DNA of 64,000 bases from Tetracladium setigerum (GCA_031472005.1 PZJY01000002.1:3596001-3660000), one strand, 5' to 3'. Counted from the first letter of the stretch, positions 46,748-59,160 are shown. Program-made: numbers and translations. Notes: a model not told the origin generated them from the letters alone.

Positions 46748-48315
46748 ATGAAACCATGGTGCGCGTTAGTATGTTTGGGAGCACAACTGTCTATGGTGGT
46801 GGCGGAAACTATGCTCTATAATGGATTACAGAAACAGATCTATTGGCCGCAAATCAGTCAGTCTTGCGATGCAGCTTTCAACACTACCCTACAATGCCCT
46901 ACAAACATCGTTCAGTATCTGATGTATCCTATTCAAGACGTTGGTACGGGTTCCTGGTCTTGAATCCTCTATAACAATTCTGACGATATCAGGTTGGAAA
47001 AAAGAAGCACTTGACACGCTTTGCACTTCTGCTTGTATAAGCTCGTTCTCAACTCTGGAGACTGCTGTCAAGAACGGTTGTGGAAATGGAATTCTCCCAT
47101 CACAGATTGGAAATTTCACGTTACCAGAGGTCGTCAACTACCTTCGGTATCAGCTTGGATCAGTGTGCCTGAAAGATGATACTTCAAATAAGTTCTGCAC
47201 AGAGGTAGAATCCGGGTGAGTATTCTCGTTTGAGCCCCATGACTATCAGGATTGGTGCTAACATGCCTGGAGTTGGAACATTACCAAGATGAACATCGCA
47301 AAACAAGCAAGTTGGCCCGTTAACACCAAGAAATGTTACTATGATATTTCACAAGGAAGTTGGGACATCAGTGTCGATGAATTTGGGGAATGCTCAGACC
47401 CATTCGATTTCGAATTTCAGAAGGCGAGCAAGGTCCGTGGTGGGCAGCTGAAGGCTGCAGATTACTTCATCGAAAAGGGAGCCCCAATCGATGATGATAA
47501 TTTTGGCTGGCCTGAACCCCTTGAATATGACGAATATCCACTCGAGATACAGTGCAGTACATGTGCCTTGTATGTTTGCCGGATATCTTATTTTTAACCT
47601 TCGAATGGCTTACTCCAGCAGGTCCCAGTTGAAGTATGGTTACGAAAGCATTTGGGGAGAAGTTTGGGAGTAAGTGAAGCACCTTTAATTGAGAAGTTTC
47701 TTTCATCTGCTAAAAGATTTTGTGTAGCGAAGTCAGTGAGCAAATGTGGAGAAATGTAAAATTGAACTGTGGAGTCAGCACCCTCATCAAACCTGCACAA
47801 AATAACTCTGTTGTTGTAAGGTAGGAATTCGCCCTGCAATGAAGTCCTATTTCAGTATCTAACTTGCTACAGAGGGGTGGAAATACCATTCCCGGCACCA
47901 GTTACACTGAAATGCCCGCAGAATCTAACTATTGGTACTACAGCGATGACTTGTGACCAAGCAGCGACCAAATTTCGGATACCGTCAGCTACTATACAAA
48001 ACCTTAACCCCCGAATTGACTGCAATAGATTGCAATCACAACAACTTTGTGGGACCCTTTCGTGTCCAATTACGACCGTGAACCTGGGTCTTGGAGCGAA
48101 GAAGGACAGCAGGGAGCTTGTTGCAAATTATGTGAAAAGCTCCACAAACATGACGCTACAAGATTTCTACTCCTGGAACCAATTCATTGGGCGAGGTTAT
48201 CTTCTCCATGGTGAAGTCATATGCTCAGGGTAATACATCTCTCCATACGCGAGAAAAATATCAAGTTGCTGATAATATCTTTAGTCGCTCTCGAGAACTA
48301 TATCAAGGTGCTTGA
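46748..48315 (+). CDS. secreted LysM-domain protein
   Basis: Seven exons: 46748-46943, 46993-47215, 47273-47569, 47622-47669, 47728-47820, 47873-48229, 48285-48315; phases agree and give 414 residues. Signal peptide MKPWCALVCLGAQLSMVVA. The N-terminal Cys-containing region (TLCTSACISSFSTLETAV) is usual in fungal LysM proteins. LysM-like units occur at about residues 300-350 (TAMTCDQAATKFRIPSATIQ, then NPRIDC, LQSQQLC) and 360-405 (MTLQDFYSWNQFIG, LLHGEVICSG). LysM domains bind chitin and related N-acetylglucosamine polymers. The last exon is tiny and adds a short tail. Position, divergent from the GH71-nuclease gene, suggests a functional pair (for example protection or targeting), which is inference. 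Confidence 0.8.
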
Positions 48316-48689
48316 TGATGATGAATGGAGAGCGGAGGGCTTGATTCGACACTTATCAGTGTTTACGAAATTGGGAGGGGGGAGGTTGTTATACACAGAA
48401 CTGTTGTTTGCGTGACTGCTATTTTCACAGAGGAAGACTGCTCCCAAGTAGCATGTCTAACCGCTATTGTACCAATTCAACGAAAATCACCATATACTTC
48501 CCATTCTCGTACCACTGTCAGCCAGTAGTAGCGTTGAGAAGTAATCATACAGTACTGCCCCAGTGCACCGCCGGACATCCGCATTGTATGTCGTTGTCAA
48601 CCGTGATGACACGAACATTTCAAAATAGCGAAACTCCGAGGAAAAGTGTTTGTAAAACCTGACCGACGCTATAATAAAACAATATTATA
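48316..48689. other. intergenic region
   Basis: No gene is supported; short open frames only. It is the 3' flank between two convergent genes. Confidence 0.4.
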
Positions 48690-49658
48690 CTAGAACTCCC
48701 CAAACTCTTCATAGACCTCGTCCATGATTCTTTCCCAAATTGACTCCTTCTCAGCAACCCACTGGGCCCGACGAAAGTTATCCGGGTAACCAAAGTTGTT
48801 CTTTAGTATCTCCTGGATTCTCGGATTCTGTTGAAACATGAATGTAGTCAGCAACTTTCGTTCACAAATTAAGATTTCCACGGTAATGCGGTCAAAGGGA
48901 TGCGAGAAGATCGTACCAACTCCCCATGAATCCTCTCGTCACAAAAGTCGACCGTCTCGTGGGTTGTGTCGTATGGGATCAATGATAGAGAGCGTAGTCG
49001 ATCAATGTGACGCTGCAGGAAAGAAGGAGCGTGTATTGCGACAGCATTTCGGTAGTGTGCCTCGGACTCTGGTTTTTCAAGAGGGTAGTGATAGTCTTGT
49101 GCAAACTGAGGGGAAACAAGCCTGATGACATCTAGGATCGCTTAGCTGAAGCCTCAAGGACTGCTATATTTTTCTTACTTTCTCTTGTATCCAAAATTAT
49201 GCTTGTCCCATACATCATACAAACAGTCAGCGCGAAGTCTTGAACTTCAATAACGTTGACTGGGTGCCCATGCCATTCGGCTTCCCGACCCAATCGAAAC
49301 ACAACATCATCAAGATAGCGAACCTGGGGGATGCTGGGAAAATATTGAAGCTCAAGTTTCCATGAAAAGCTCCTTTTACGTATGGAATCTTCTGCATCAA
49401 TGAAATGACTGGCTTTTCGAGTCGATACTCGCTACAGAGCGTTTCGTTAATTGGGTGTCCGTTTGCTGGGGGCCAATCAATTTGGTCGGCTTCGACATAT
49501 CCAAGGAGGATAAGCAGATCAAAGATCTCTTTGACTTGACCTACTATCTCAGCTTCGTTGTATTCTGATCGTCGATTGTATTCAGCAAGCCATTCAGTTT
49601 GGGGTGGCCAGCAAGGTGCTGGATGGGGCGAGGGCCCGTCAACTACCGAAAAAGCCAT
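48690..49658 (-). CDS. conserved fungal protein of unknown function
   Basis: Four exons: 49380-49658, 49225-49323, 48917-49105 and 48690-48827, 234 residues, all introns phase 0. Start at MAFSVVDGPSPHPAPCW. Recognisable stretches: WLAEYNRRSEYNEAEIVGQV, IDWPPANGHPINETLC, VRYLDDVVFRLGREAEWHG, FAQDYHYPLEKPE, and the acidic end ERIMDEVYEEFGEF. There is no signal peptide or membrane segment. It resembles uncharacterised proteins common in leotiomycetes, as far as I can recall; I cannot give a function. Unspliced, the frames seem broken three times, but introns of 56, 119 and 89 bp with GT-AG ends explain every break. Confidence 0.65.
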
Positions 49659-50279
49659 GAATAAAAGAAGGGAACTAGGCGAAGGTTGATAGGAGATGAT
49701 GGAAAAGCTATGAAGAGAAAGAGAATTCAAAATGTCTCAATCCGAAGGTTCCGAAGAATGATCTTATGATCATTCGTGCGAAATTCAAATCAAATTTAAT
49801 TGATCGCTGTCGAGCATGGCATGGTTCCAACCCTGGACAGATACACCCTACCCTGTTGCACTAGGTCCAACTTTGGCGCGGCTGCCGAAGTGAGCTTTAC
49901 CCTATTTGGTCAAGCCTTGGAGCTAAAAAGTTTAAAGCCGCGGAAGCACCCGATAGCCGCCAAGTTATCGACAAGAAGCAATTACCAGGATGTAGTGTGA
50001 TATCCAACCAGTTGGAGGTCATCTCTACACAAGATATGTGGAACCGCAATCCAATGTTAAAGTTGCACGAGGCTTTGATGAAATATGATGGCCAAGTCAT
50101 GACGCCTTTAAGAACGCTCCAAAGGCCATTCCGGAATAGGCAACTTGTTGACGAAGTGGGGAATGATTGAGTGGAGTACATGTGGATATCGTTCGAAAAT
50201 CTAAATTCTGTTTAGTGGTATTCCAAGAACATCGGCTAAGATCTCATGAGAAGCTGAGATGAAGGAGTTGATGGAATAT
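49659..50279. other. intergenic region
   Basis: Upstream of the preceding minus-strand gene and downstream of the deaminase pseudogene. No gene is supported. Confidence 0.4.
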
Positions 50280-52143
50280 TCAAATCGGAAGTAACTCATG
50301 TGGCTCAAAAATACAGGCGGAAAAGGTAGGGATACCTAGTATGCAGTACTGTACATTTGTCTCAAATCTTGTCCCAAATAAACCTGATGCACACATATCG
50401 ATGAGAAGCATATTCAAGCTGAAAAGAAAGTCTGTTCGATTCAAGAGGACAGTCGAGCTGTAATTCTGTAGCCGTTGGAATGTCTTCAACAGCAACTTTC
50501 TCGAATATCGACCCTGCGCTAATCTCTTGAACAACAATTGCCCTGAACGAACATCCTCAAAATTGAAGGTTATAAACAATTCGCCCAGGCTAAGATTTAT
50601 GGAAGGAGATTCGAGTGTAATTGGCATTTTGTAGGGCAGCTCTGCGTGGCTGATGGTAAGGGCAGAAATAGCACCGAATATGGAAGCACAACTGTCCTTG
50701 GCATCGTATTTGCAATGTTCGGATGGAGTAGACACTTTAGGAGGGGCATCCTCAGAAATCCTAGGAAGATATGATTCTGAAGATGATTGTGGGGGCGTTA
50801 ATGGAGAATTTCCGGCTGATTTAATTGGCCATGGTCGATGATCATACTGAATAGTAAATGCCGGCCGGAGTGTTGATTTCGATGCATGAGATGCGTTTGA
50901 CTCTTGGGAGACCACCGCTGAGGATGGCCAATGGGCGAAGTGAACAACACTCTCTATGGGAACAATCTGCTTGACGCCTGGCTTTGAGACGCTCTTTTTG
51001 GTTTCCTCGTCCAAGGTCCGTTTCAGTTCTGTCAGGCATGAAGTAAGATGCCGCTTTTGATCAACACCAACACCCAACCAGTCCGGTAATATCCATTTCT
51101 CATAAAGCCTGCCATTTGTTCGAGGTACTTGAAAACCACGATGGATTTTGAAGAAAAGATTACACAAATAGCATGCACTCTTACTAGAGGAAATGATCCT
51201 GGGTTAATTTTTGCCTGGATAGGTTTCATAGAAAAACACAAATTGAATCTCCGCATGAATCTTTCCTTCGAAGGTCGATGGTGCCGTTATTCGGAAAGGT
51301 TTGACATGAACAGTCCGAAAGAGACGAGATGATATGTGCCGAGTAGCACATATCAGCTATAGGCTGCAGAGAAGTATTTGCCGAGCTTTGGAGATCGATT
51401 CGGGAATATGTGATTCAAGGCTCGGATCGAGGTCCAATTTTTTGAAAATTGAATCAAGCGATTTAACTTGTGCAGTCTCGTAGGCTTGCTTTGTAATTTC
51501 CATTACCAAGTCGACGCTAGCTGTAGTCCTTACATCCTTCTCTCTTAGCCCTTCAAGCTTGGCAAATGTTACGCGCAAGTCTTCTGCGCCCATCTTCAAC
51601 AAATCTAGGTCTTTGTCTCGTGGGTGAGAACCGTTCTCTTTGGCGATACTACAAAGCGCATCATTCAATTAAGCTATGATAGGTGATTTACCGAATTGAA
51701 ATTTGCCATGACGAGACCGTAAGCGTGCTAAGATTCGAGAAAGGTCCATCTTGACAATCTGTCGGAAGAGTGCATTCGTATCTTCTGCCCTTGAATTTCC
51801 TTATAATACATTAGTTTGGAATCAATAAAGACTCACAAAAGACTCACCTCGACGAGCGGCATCCATCATGATACATGACTGCAACAACAACCTCGAATTC
51901 ATTTCTGATCTCATCAAGATCTCCAGAATTAGATGAGAGTCGAATCGTGACCTCCTCGCCACTAGCGTGCTCTTCAACACAAGCTGCCATCACTCTTTTA
52001 GGATCTTTCTTACTGGCAGCGATGAAAGCAAAGTTGCTGGCAATCTCTTGCTCTCGTGAAATGCTCAACCGACGAGATGACTCCATGGCTTCGTCTAGAT
52101 AGTTCTCTTTGGGGCTTTCTGGAACTCTTCGGACGTCTTTCAA
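50280..52143 (-). pseudogene. nucleic-acid-deaminase-like protein (OTT_1508 type), three in-frame stops
   Basis: One frame can be followed from about 51789 to 50280 with natural protein throughout, joined upstream to the exon ending at 51848 by an intron (51790-51847, GTGAGT...CAAG). The catalytic pattern of the fungal OTT_1508-like deaminase family is visible: IHAEIQFVFFYE (His and Glu), then SSSKSACYLCNLFF (two Cys for zinc), followed by GFQVPRTNGRLYEKW. TAA at 51671, TAG at 51359 and TAA at 51206 (first bases) interrupt this single frame, the last between the two catalytic motifs, and no intron removes them. The region upstream (ASNFAFIAASKKDPKRVMA) matches the helical N-terminal part usual in these proteins. 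Another TGA stands just upstream of 52150. Family assignment is from memory of the motifs. Confidence 0.65.
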
Positions 52144-52330
52144 ATCGTTGATTAACTTTGAAAGATCTGCTCTAGTGATCGCACAATTTCACATCTTGAC
52201 GTTCATCCTAACAGACTCTTTTTTCGCCGGTATACCTCGAAACAAATAAAGCAATGGTATTTCAGCGTCCAAAGCAAGTCAATTCAGAGCGTCGAATAAC
52301 AGCACAGACTCAAACTTGGGTAGAGGACGT

Positions 52331-52364
<34 letters not shown>

Positions 52365-53460
52365 AGCTATTGGACAATTCGAATAGCAGTAAAAGAATGA
52401 ACGAAAGGATTACTTTGGAAACGCACGGACAGCCCGTTACAAGTTGAGAAATGGCTAGACTCATATTTCCATCAAACATCATAGACGATCACCTTCTGCT
52501 GCATGTCCCCGAGAGGAGCTCGATGCCGTTTTACATGTTGAAGGAGCTGATGAGCATATGGTCTAATGCTTGCATGCACTCGAGTAGCACAATCATATAC
52601 CAAGAATAACCAGATCCGGATGGTTGCGGGCGTACTCTTCTTCATCGTTTGTGGTTGGACGAGCAGACACTCGGTGTCCAGTAGGATGACATCCCAGCGC
52701 GCTCAGTGAAGACATGAGGGGTTACTCGTCCAATCAGCTAAACAATGTTTCTATTGGCATTGACATGGACGAGGGATAGCTGGGACTGAAATGGAAATAA
52801 AGAGAAAGGAGAAAACGAAGCGATGAACTTGACGTCCAGAAACGCCAAGAACCCTCTTAGATGTTGCAGCCTTGGCACAAATGCTATTTTCTCCATGGCA
52901 GGATATTTTTGGATTGCTAGTATTAGAAATAACCCCGAAAGTTTAGGGTATCAAAATCTCTAGCAATTTTACTTGGTGCAATTCCCTTCTCACAGCCTGA
53001 ACAGTATACAGAAGGATTGACATTTAAAACCCCCCTCACAGTGCAGCCCTGCCATCGTAGCCTCGCCAAGCTACACTACTGTACTACCGCCCTCCACAAA
53101 AACGCAGCCTCGTCTGCATTTCGCATTCACAGCTTCCCATTGTCCATCGCAACCCATTTGTCCCAACACAATAGCAGGAAGAACACTTCGCTCTCTCAAC
53201 TGCATTCTCAATACGCACATATAAACCTCTCGATCCTCCAAACCCCCCTCTCTTCTCTCTGGCAAACAACAACTCGTCCTGTCTTGCAAAACCAACAATT
53301 CAAAGCAAGGCACACGACACCATCTCCCCCTCTACTGGTTCACACACAGCACTACACAGCACAACCCACTTCTCAATTCCTCGCACGCTGCCGAGAAATC
53401 TACAATTATTCCGATAATTCACTTCACACCACGAGTTTCTGCGATACAAACACATACACA
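52144..53460. other. intergenic region
   Basis: No gene is supported. It contains a GA microsatellite and, from 53040, a C-rich leader for the gene starting at 53461; an in-frame Met at 53017 is in this leader and is less likely as a start. Confidence 0.4.
52332..52362. repeat. (GA)n microsatellite
   Basis: A perfect run of about 15 AG dinucleotides in non-coding sequence. Confidence 0.95.
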
Positions 53461-54171
53461 ATGTCTTCCTCCAGACCCGCAACACCAGTCCGCCTCCCAA
53501 AGGCAGCTGGTTCATACGCCCCCTCGATTGTAGATCCAGAGCTACGTTCAGAGATCAATTCGCTTTTGTTGCAGGGTGGTCATATCATCAAGTACGCTTC
53601 TACATCTCCTTCCTCATCTTCACCAATTCCCCTTTCAGCTCTGGAATCCAATCCTCCAATCCTCGAAAGAACGATTCAGCCCTTACCTCCCCTCCACCTA
53701 ACAACCCTCCCATACAAACCCCGACCCTCAAACTCCTCAAACTATCCACCTCCAATCCCCCACCCTTACAGCAAGAACCACACTAACCCACTCCCCCTTA
53801 CGCACAGAATCCAAGAAACCCTCCTCCATGCCCTCCAACTCTCCCCCACCAACTGGCCCAGCCTAATCCAAACCCACGCGCTCTCTCTCCTCCGCTCCGG
53901 CGAAATCCACACCTTTCCCGAACTCATGGCGCGAGTTCTCGAAGACATCAAGCTCGACACTCAATCGCAACAATCCGCCAACCAACAAACCGCACAACAA
54001 GGTGGGGGTAAAGGTGGGAAAGCCAACGGTGCTAGTGGTGGTAATGCTGCAGGAGGAGAAAAGGGCAGAGGGGAAGATGGCCAGAATTTGGCGCTGCCGG
54101 CTTCGGTGGTTGAGGAGGGAATCAAGGTTACGAGGGAGTGTTTGGAGGTTGTCTGTGAATTCCAACCTTGA
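53461..54171 (+). CDS. small conserved protein of unknown function
   Basis: Exons 53461-53591 and 53808-54171, 164 residues. Start MSSSRPATPVRLPKAAGSYA follows a CACACA leader. The join gives LLQGGHIIK-IQETLLHALQLS, then WPSLIQTHALSLLRSGE and TFPELMARVLEDI, a compact helical core, and a Gln/Gly-rich tail. The intron (216 bp) has branch CACTAACCC and acceptor GCACAG. It contains no stop and is a multiple of three, so keeping it would insert 72 Pro/Ser-rich residues without frame loss. Function unknown; no targeting signals seen. Confidence 0.65.
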   Translation: MSSSRPATPVRLPKAAGSYAPSIVDPELRSEINSLLLQGGHIIKYASTSPSSSSPIPLSALESNPPILERTIQPLPPLHLTTLPYKPRPSNSSNYPPPIPHPYSKNHTNPLPLTHRIQETLLHALQLSPTNWPSLIQTHALSLLRSGEIHTFPELMARVLEDIKLDTQSQQSANQQTAQQGGGKGGKANGASGGNAAGGEKGRGEDGQNLALPASVVEEGIKVTRECLEVVCEFQP

Positions 54172-55168
54172 TTTCTGTCGAGAGTTGTGGGGATTTGTTT
54201 GTTGCATCTGATTTCATTTGCTCCTGTTTACTGCTTTGATCTCTTTTCCGGAGAAGCATTGGGAGCAAGCAAAGATGTTTTGGTTGGCAGTAAAAGATGG
54301 AAGTTCATGACCATGGAGAGATATACGTTTCTTTTACTTTGCACAGGACTTTGCCGTTACTACGGATTATTGGGGATATAATGTTTCAATGGCGTCTGTC
54401 CTTGCTGCTTCTTTTCCTTCAAAAGCAGCGGGGAGGGAGGGGGTAGCTAGGTGTTTTCAATTGTTAATTGGCGTTGACCGGCGTTTTGAGGGAGGGGTGG
54501 TTTACTTCAAAGATGGAAAGTCGATATTGATATCAAGATTGTTCAGACGTCACAGAGTAGGTAGATAGATGATTGCTCACAATGTAACAAACAAGCCAAA
54601 GATAAATATGTATTTGCAGAAATGGAAAATAATCACCCAGTGATCTTGTGGAGCATAAGTGTATTAGATGTTGTGCCTGTTGATAGAATTGTAATATAAT
54701 GGATACTTGTACGCATATATCACCTCGCACCCTCTCACAACTCAAAGCGTTGTAGCAGCGGCTAGCTTTTATACACACTAATATACACACTCTCCCTACA
54801 GAAATACTGTCTCTTCAACTTAATAAGATTTCACAAGAGCTATTGAAACACGAGCACACGATGTTTATAAAAATCATCTATATTTCATTGACTTGCAAAT
54901 CCACAAGCACTTCTTCGTCTTCCTACCCAGACCTCATTAAACGCATGCAAGAAAAGAAAAATTCAAGTCATGAAGTGTTAAGAAAGAGAAAGGAAAGAGA
55001 TCTTTGTGCTTTAGCCGCCAAATGATGATGATGCTAAAAACCACGCCAAACAGTTTCAAAGTTCAAGTATCAAAGTCTAGCTAGTTTCCCCACCACCAAC
55101 CGACCCAGCCATTGTCCACGCCGTTTGGGTTTTTCATGAATACACGCAAAGGAAAATAGTGTACAGAT
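54172..55168. other. intergenic region
   Basis: No gene is supported. It is the 3' flanks of two convergent genes. Confidence 0.4.
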
Positions 55169-57916
55169 TTAGTCGTAGAGACTATCATCGTTTCCACCCT
55201 CCCCAAAGTTGCCTCCCGATCCTCCGGCAGCATCAGCAGCGGCACCTGCCTCAGGGAACTTGAAGAATGCACCAGGTCCTGAGCTCTTCATGCTCTGTGC
55301 GAATGCCTCGTAGCGACGGATCTCGACATCGGTAACGGAGCGTCTCGCGGATGACATGGCCTCCTCGAAGTGAGCCTTGGTCAATTGAGGAACTGGATCT
55401 TCGGCATCATCGTCCTCCATATCAACATCCTCACCAGCAGCTTCACGAGCCTTGCGGCGCTCAATATCCAACGAGATAGCCTCCTTGATAGCCAACTTGA
55501 CAGCACGTTGAGTGATGAAACCCAAATCAGCACCCGAGAAACCGTGAGTGCGGGTGGCGATGTATTGAAGATCAACATCATCGGCAACTGGGGTCTTTCG
55601 GAGCTGTGCCTTAAGAATACCAGCACGAGAAGACTCATCAGGAAGAGGAACGTATACGAGGGTATCGAGACGTCCAGGTCTGCAAAGGGCGTTGTCGAGC
55701 TGCTCAGGTCTGTTGGTAGCACCGATAACAAAGACATTCTTCTTTGAGGTCATGCCATCCATTTCTAGGGAAAGTTAGCTTTTGTCTTACAAGGTCTGAA
55801 GAGAATCTTACCTGTCAAAAGTTGGTTGACAACACGATCAGAAGCTCCACCAGCATCTCCATTGGATCCACCTCTGGACTTGGCAATGGAATCCAACTCA
55901 TCCAAGAACACCACGCAAGGAGCGGCAGCTCGGGCTTTATCGAAGATGTCACGAATGTTACTCTCAGATTCACCAAACCACATGCTCAACAACTCAGGAC
56001 CCTTAACGGAAATGAAGTTGGCAGAACACTCATTCGCAACAGCCTTTGCAAGCAAAGTCTTACCAGTACCAGGTGGGCCGTAGAAGAGCACACCACGGGA
56101 TGGGGAAAGACCAAACTTGAGGAACTTTTCGGGGTGGTCGACTGGGTATTGCACACTCTCGATAAGCTCGCGCTTGACATCCTCGAGTCCTCCAATATCG
56201 TCCCAGCGGACGTTGGGAACTTCGACGACTGCAACCTCACGAAGAGCGGATGGGTTGGAAACGCCAAGAGCGAAACGGAAGTTGTCCATGGTAACTCCGA
56301 GAGAATCGAGAACCTCGGCATCAATGGTATCTTCATCGAGATCAATGAGATCCATCTTCTCACGAATTTGCTGCATGGCGGCCTCTGAGCAAAGAGATGC
56401 AACATCAGAACCGACGTAACCGTGAGTCTCAGAGGCGATCTGCTCGAGATCAACATCCTCACCCAACTTCATGTTCTTGGTGTGGATCTGAAGAATCTCA
56501 AGACGACCGGTTGGATCTGGGATACCAATATCAACCTCACGATCGAAACGACCGAAACGACGAAGAGCAGGGTCAATGGAGTTAGGTCTGTTGGTTGCAG
56601 CCATAACTACCACGTTGGATCGGGCCTTCATGCCATCCATAAGGGTGAGCAATTGGGACACAACACGACGCTCGACCTCTCCGTTGGTCTTGTCACGCTT
56701 GGGAGCGATAGAATCGATCTCATCAATGAAGATGATTGCCGGCGAGTTCTTCTCGGCCTCCTCAAATGCCTTTCGTAGATTCGATTCAGATTCACCGGCC
56801 ATCTTGGACATGATCTCGGGGCCATTGATCAGGAAGAAGAATGCACCAGTCTCATTTGCCACAGCTCGGGCCATGAGGGTCTTACCAGTACCTGGAGGGC
56901 CAAACATAAGAACACCACGAGGCGGCTTGATACCGATCGACTTGAAGAGTTGAGGGTGTCTGAGCGGAAGCTCAACCATCTCTCGAATCTGTGCCATCTG
57001 CTTTCTGCAGCCTCCAATATCATCGTATCCGACCTCGTTCAGGTTTCCTTCCTCGTCCTCGCGTTGAATCGGCTCGCCCTCGCAGTGAATGACGGTGTCT
57101 TGGGCGACAATACCATACTCTGGGGCATCTACCTCCACGACCTTGAATTCGACCTGTCTCATACCACCTCGAACTGTGAATAGATCGCCTTGTCGTACGG
57201 GCCTATAGGCTTCGCGGAAATATGGGGCTAGGAAAACATCGAAGAGGGAGCCGGTGAGGCCTTCGACGGTGTCTGCGATTGGGAGGACAGCAATGCGCTT
57301 GGCCTGTGAAAGGGTTAGATTTAGAAAGGAGATGGTGATTGAGAGTAAAACCTACGTATTTGATATCTGGGCAAGGGTGAACTGTGATGATATCGCCGTG
57401 CTTAACACGGAGGTTGTGTCTGACCACACGATTCATTCGGGCGCTGCCATCATCAAGGTCGTCATCGGCCAACACGATGAGAACGGTATCCTTGCGCTTC
57501 TTTCCCTTGACGAGAACGGTATCACCACGGAATAGCTGCAATGCCTCCATGGTGTTATTGGAGAGGGCGATAACGGAGTTATCATCGTTGATGGCATCGG
57601 TGACCCTATCTGACCGTCAGTGTCTCATCCAGCCCACAGGGAGTCTGCAAATACGTACATCAAGCTGTTTGGCTTCTTCTTCTTCTTGAGAATTGCCGTT
57701 GCGGTGTCCTCGGCCTGGGGATGGGTTAGCAGGCCAGCTTCGAGATCGATGGCTGTCGGGTGGCGGATCAACATACCTTGATATCATGCTTCTGTTCCTT
57801 GCCAGAAGAGTCACTGCAGAGAGGATTAGTATCAGATTCGAGGATGGTAGAAGCTGTCAGGGCCATGCATACCCAAGGTTGACCTTCTTCTTGCTGTCAA
57901 TAGGAGAGCCCGACAT
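55169..57916 (-). CDS. cdc48: AAA ATPase CDC48 (p97/VCP)
   Basis: Six exons: 57873-57916, 57777-57813, 57660-57715, 57356-57605, 55812-57303 and 55169-55764; phases agree and give 824 residues, normal for the family. This hexameric ATPase extracts ubiquitinated proteins from membranes and complexes (ERAD, chromatin, membrane fusion) with cofactors such as Npl4-Ufd1. The N domain has LQLFRGDTVLVKGKKRKD and RMNRVVRHNLRV. Both ATPase domains show GPPGTGKT (D1 and D2) with Walker B FIDEIDSIAPKRD and FLDELDSIAKSRG. The tail ends GGNDDSLYD, close to the usual acidic-hydrophobic C-terminal motif that binds cofactors. The first three exons are short, as in other filamentous fungi. Confidence 0.97.
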
Positions 57917-59160
57917 GGTGAAGGCTGTCAGTGTTTATGTAGTTGTTTGGGTCGACGAGGTGTCCTTTCTGATGTTGGGGACGGGATGGGGGGGTGTGTT
58001 TGTGAAGAAGGAGAGATGTAAAAGTAGTTGGATTCTGCAGGAGATGTCCAAGATGCAGAAGTTGTCGGGTTGCGACAATTTTGGTGGTGTTGTTTGAGGG
58101 GGAGATGGAGGTGGAGGAGGAGATCGATGGCTGAGATATTTGGAGATCTGGATGAAGCTCGTTCCTGAACCGAGTGACGGCACTGGAAGCAGCTGGAAAG
58201 CACCCGTCGCTTACTGAAGCGCAGGCAGCGGGCTCGACGTAACCTGGGGCGGTGAATGGCGGTGGCAGAATCCGGAGCGGAGCCTCAACCTCACCTCCGC
58301 TGCCTCAGGCAGCAATGCTGAACCCCAAGAGAGAGAAGATGAGAAAAGAAAGGTAAGGTAAGGTTTGTAGATTATCTACTATCGTCGACTAGCTAGTAGT
58401 TGAGGACACTGAGTTTCAATCTATACCTCTCTTTCAATCCATATCCTAGAAAAGTCGGGCTACGATCACATGATCTTAGTAGGTTGATCGATCCCCTTTA
58501 GCTGTTGCTTGGCATGTGATGTGGGCGGGCTACAGTACAGTTCATCCAATTCAATTGCAAACATGTTCCTGCTACTTTTCCGAGGCAGTCTTTCACTCGT
58601 AGAATCTTATTATTGATGTGCAAGATCGCCTTCATGCCTAGCAAGTCCATCCCATGTCTAAGAGACCCCAAGCTTCTTGAGCTCATTCTAGCCCCTGCTT
58701 ATTGGCCAGACGGCTGTCGGCTCTTGATATTCTCGATTTAGTTACTTGAGCTTAAATCATGCATTCGCTCACTCGATTTCCATGCTCACCTTCTCGTGAT
58801 ATATACCTCTTGGCTTCCAGTCTCCTTCACATCCCCTGCCATCCAGAATCCAAATGCGATGCGATACACTTCAATCCCATATGGCTTCATCTTCTCGTGT
58901 TCCCGCGGCCAAGCGAAGGAGAAAGTCCGCCTCCGAGACAAGGCATGGAACATCGTCCAATCGAAAGAAAAGCCACGCCAAGACTTCAGCTGTTGCTCGT
59001 CCCTGAGTTCACCTCACACGGCGCTTTCACTCTGAAGCTTAAATGAATACCTAAGATATTAATCAACCTGCTCTGTCACTTTCCACCATCGTGATTTGTT
59101 GTCACTCATACGCGCTCTCTCGTGACATTCCATCTCCAGCAGGGAGACAAGTCCGGCATC
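57917..59160. other. divergent promoter region
   Basis: Between the CDC48 start and the Pro/Gln-rich gene start; no gene is supported. Purine-rich runs near 58090-58130 and 58330-58370. Confidence 0.4.

Noticed and set aside
48917..49380. Three apparent frameshifts in the gene at 48690-49658
   Set aside because: Phase-0 introns with GT-AG ends explain all of them.
53017..53460. Upstream Met for the gene at 53461
   Set aside because: The extra N-terminal stretch is a translated C-rich leader of low coding quality; the downstream ATG has better context and starts a natural protein.
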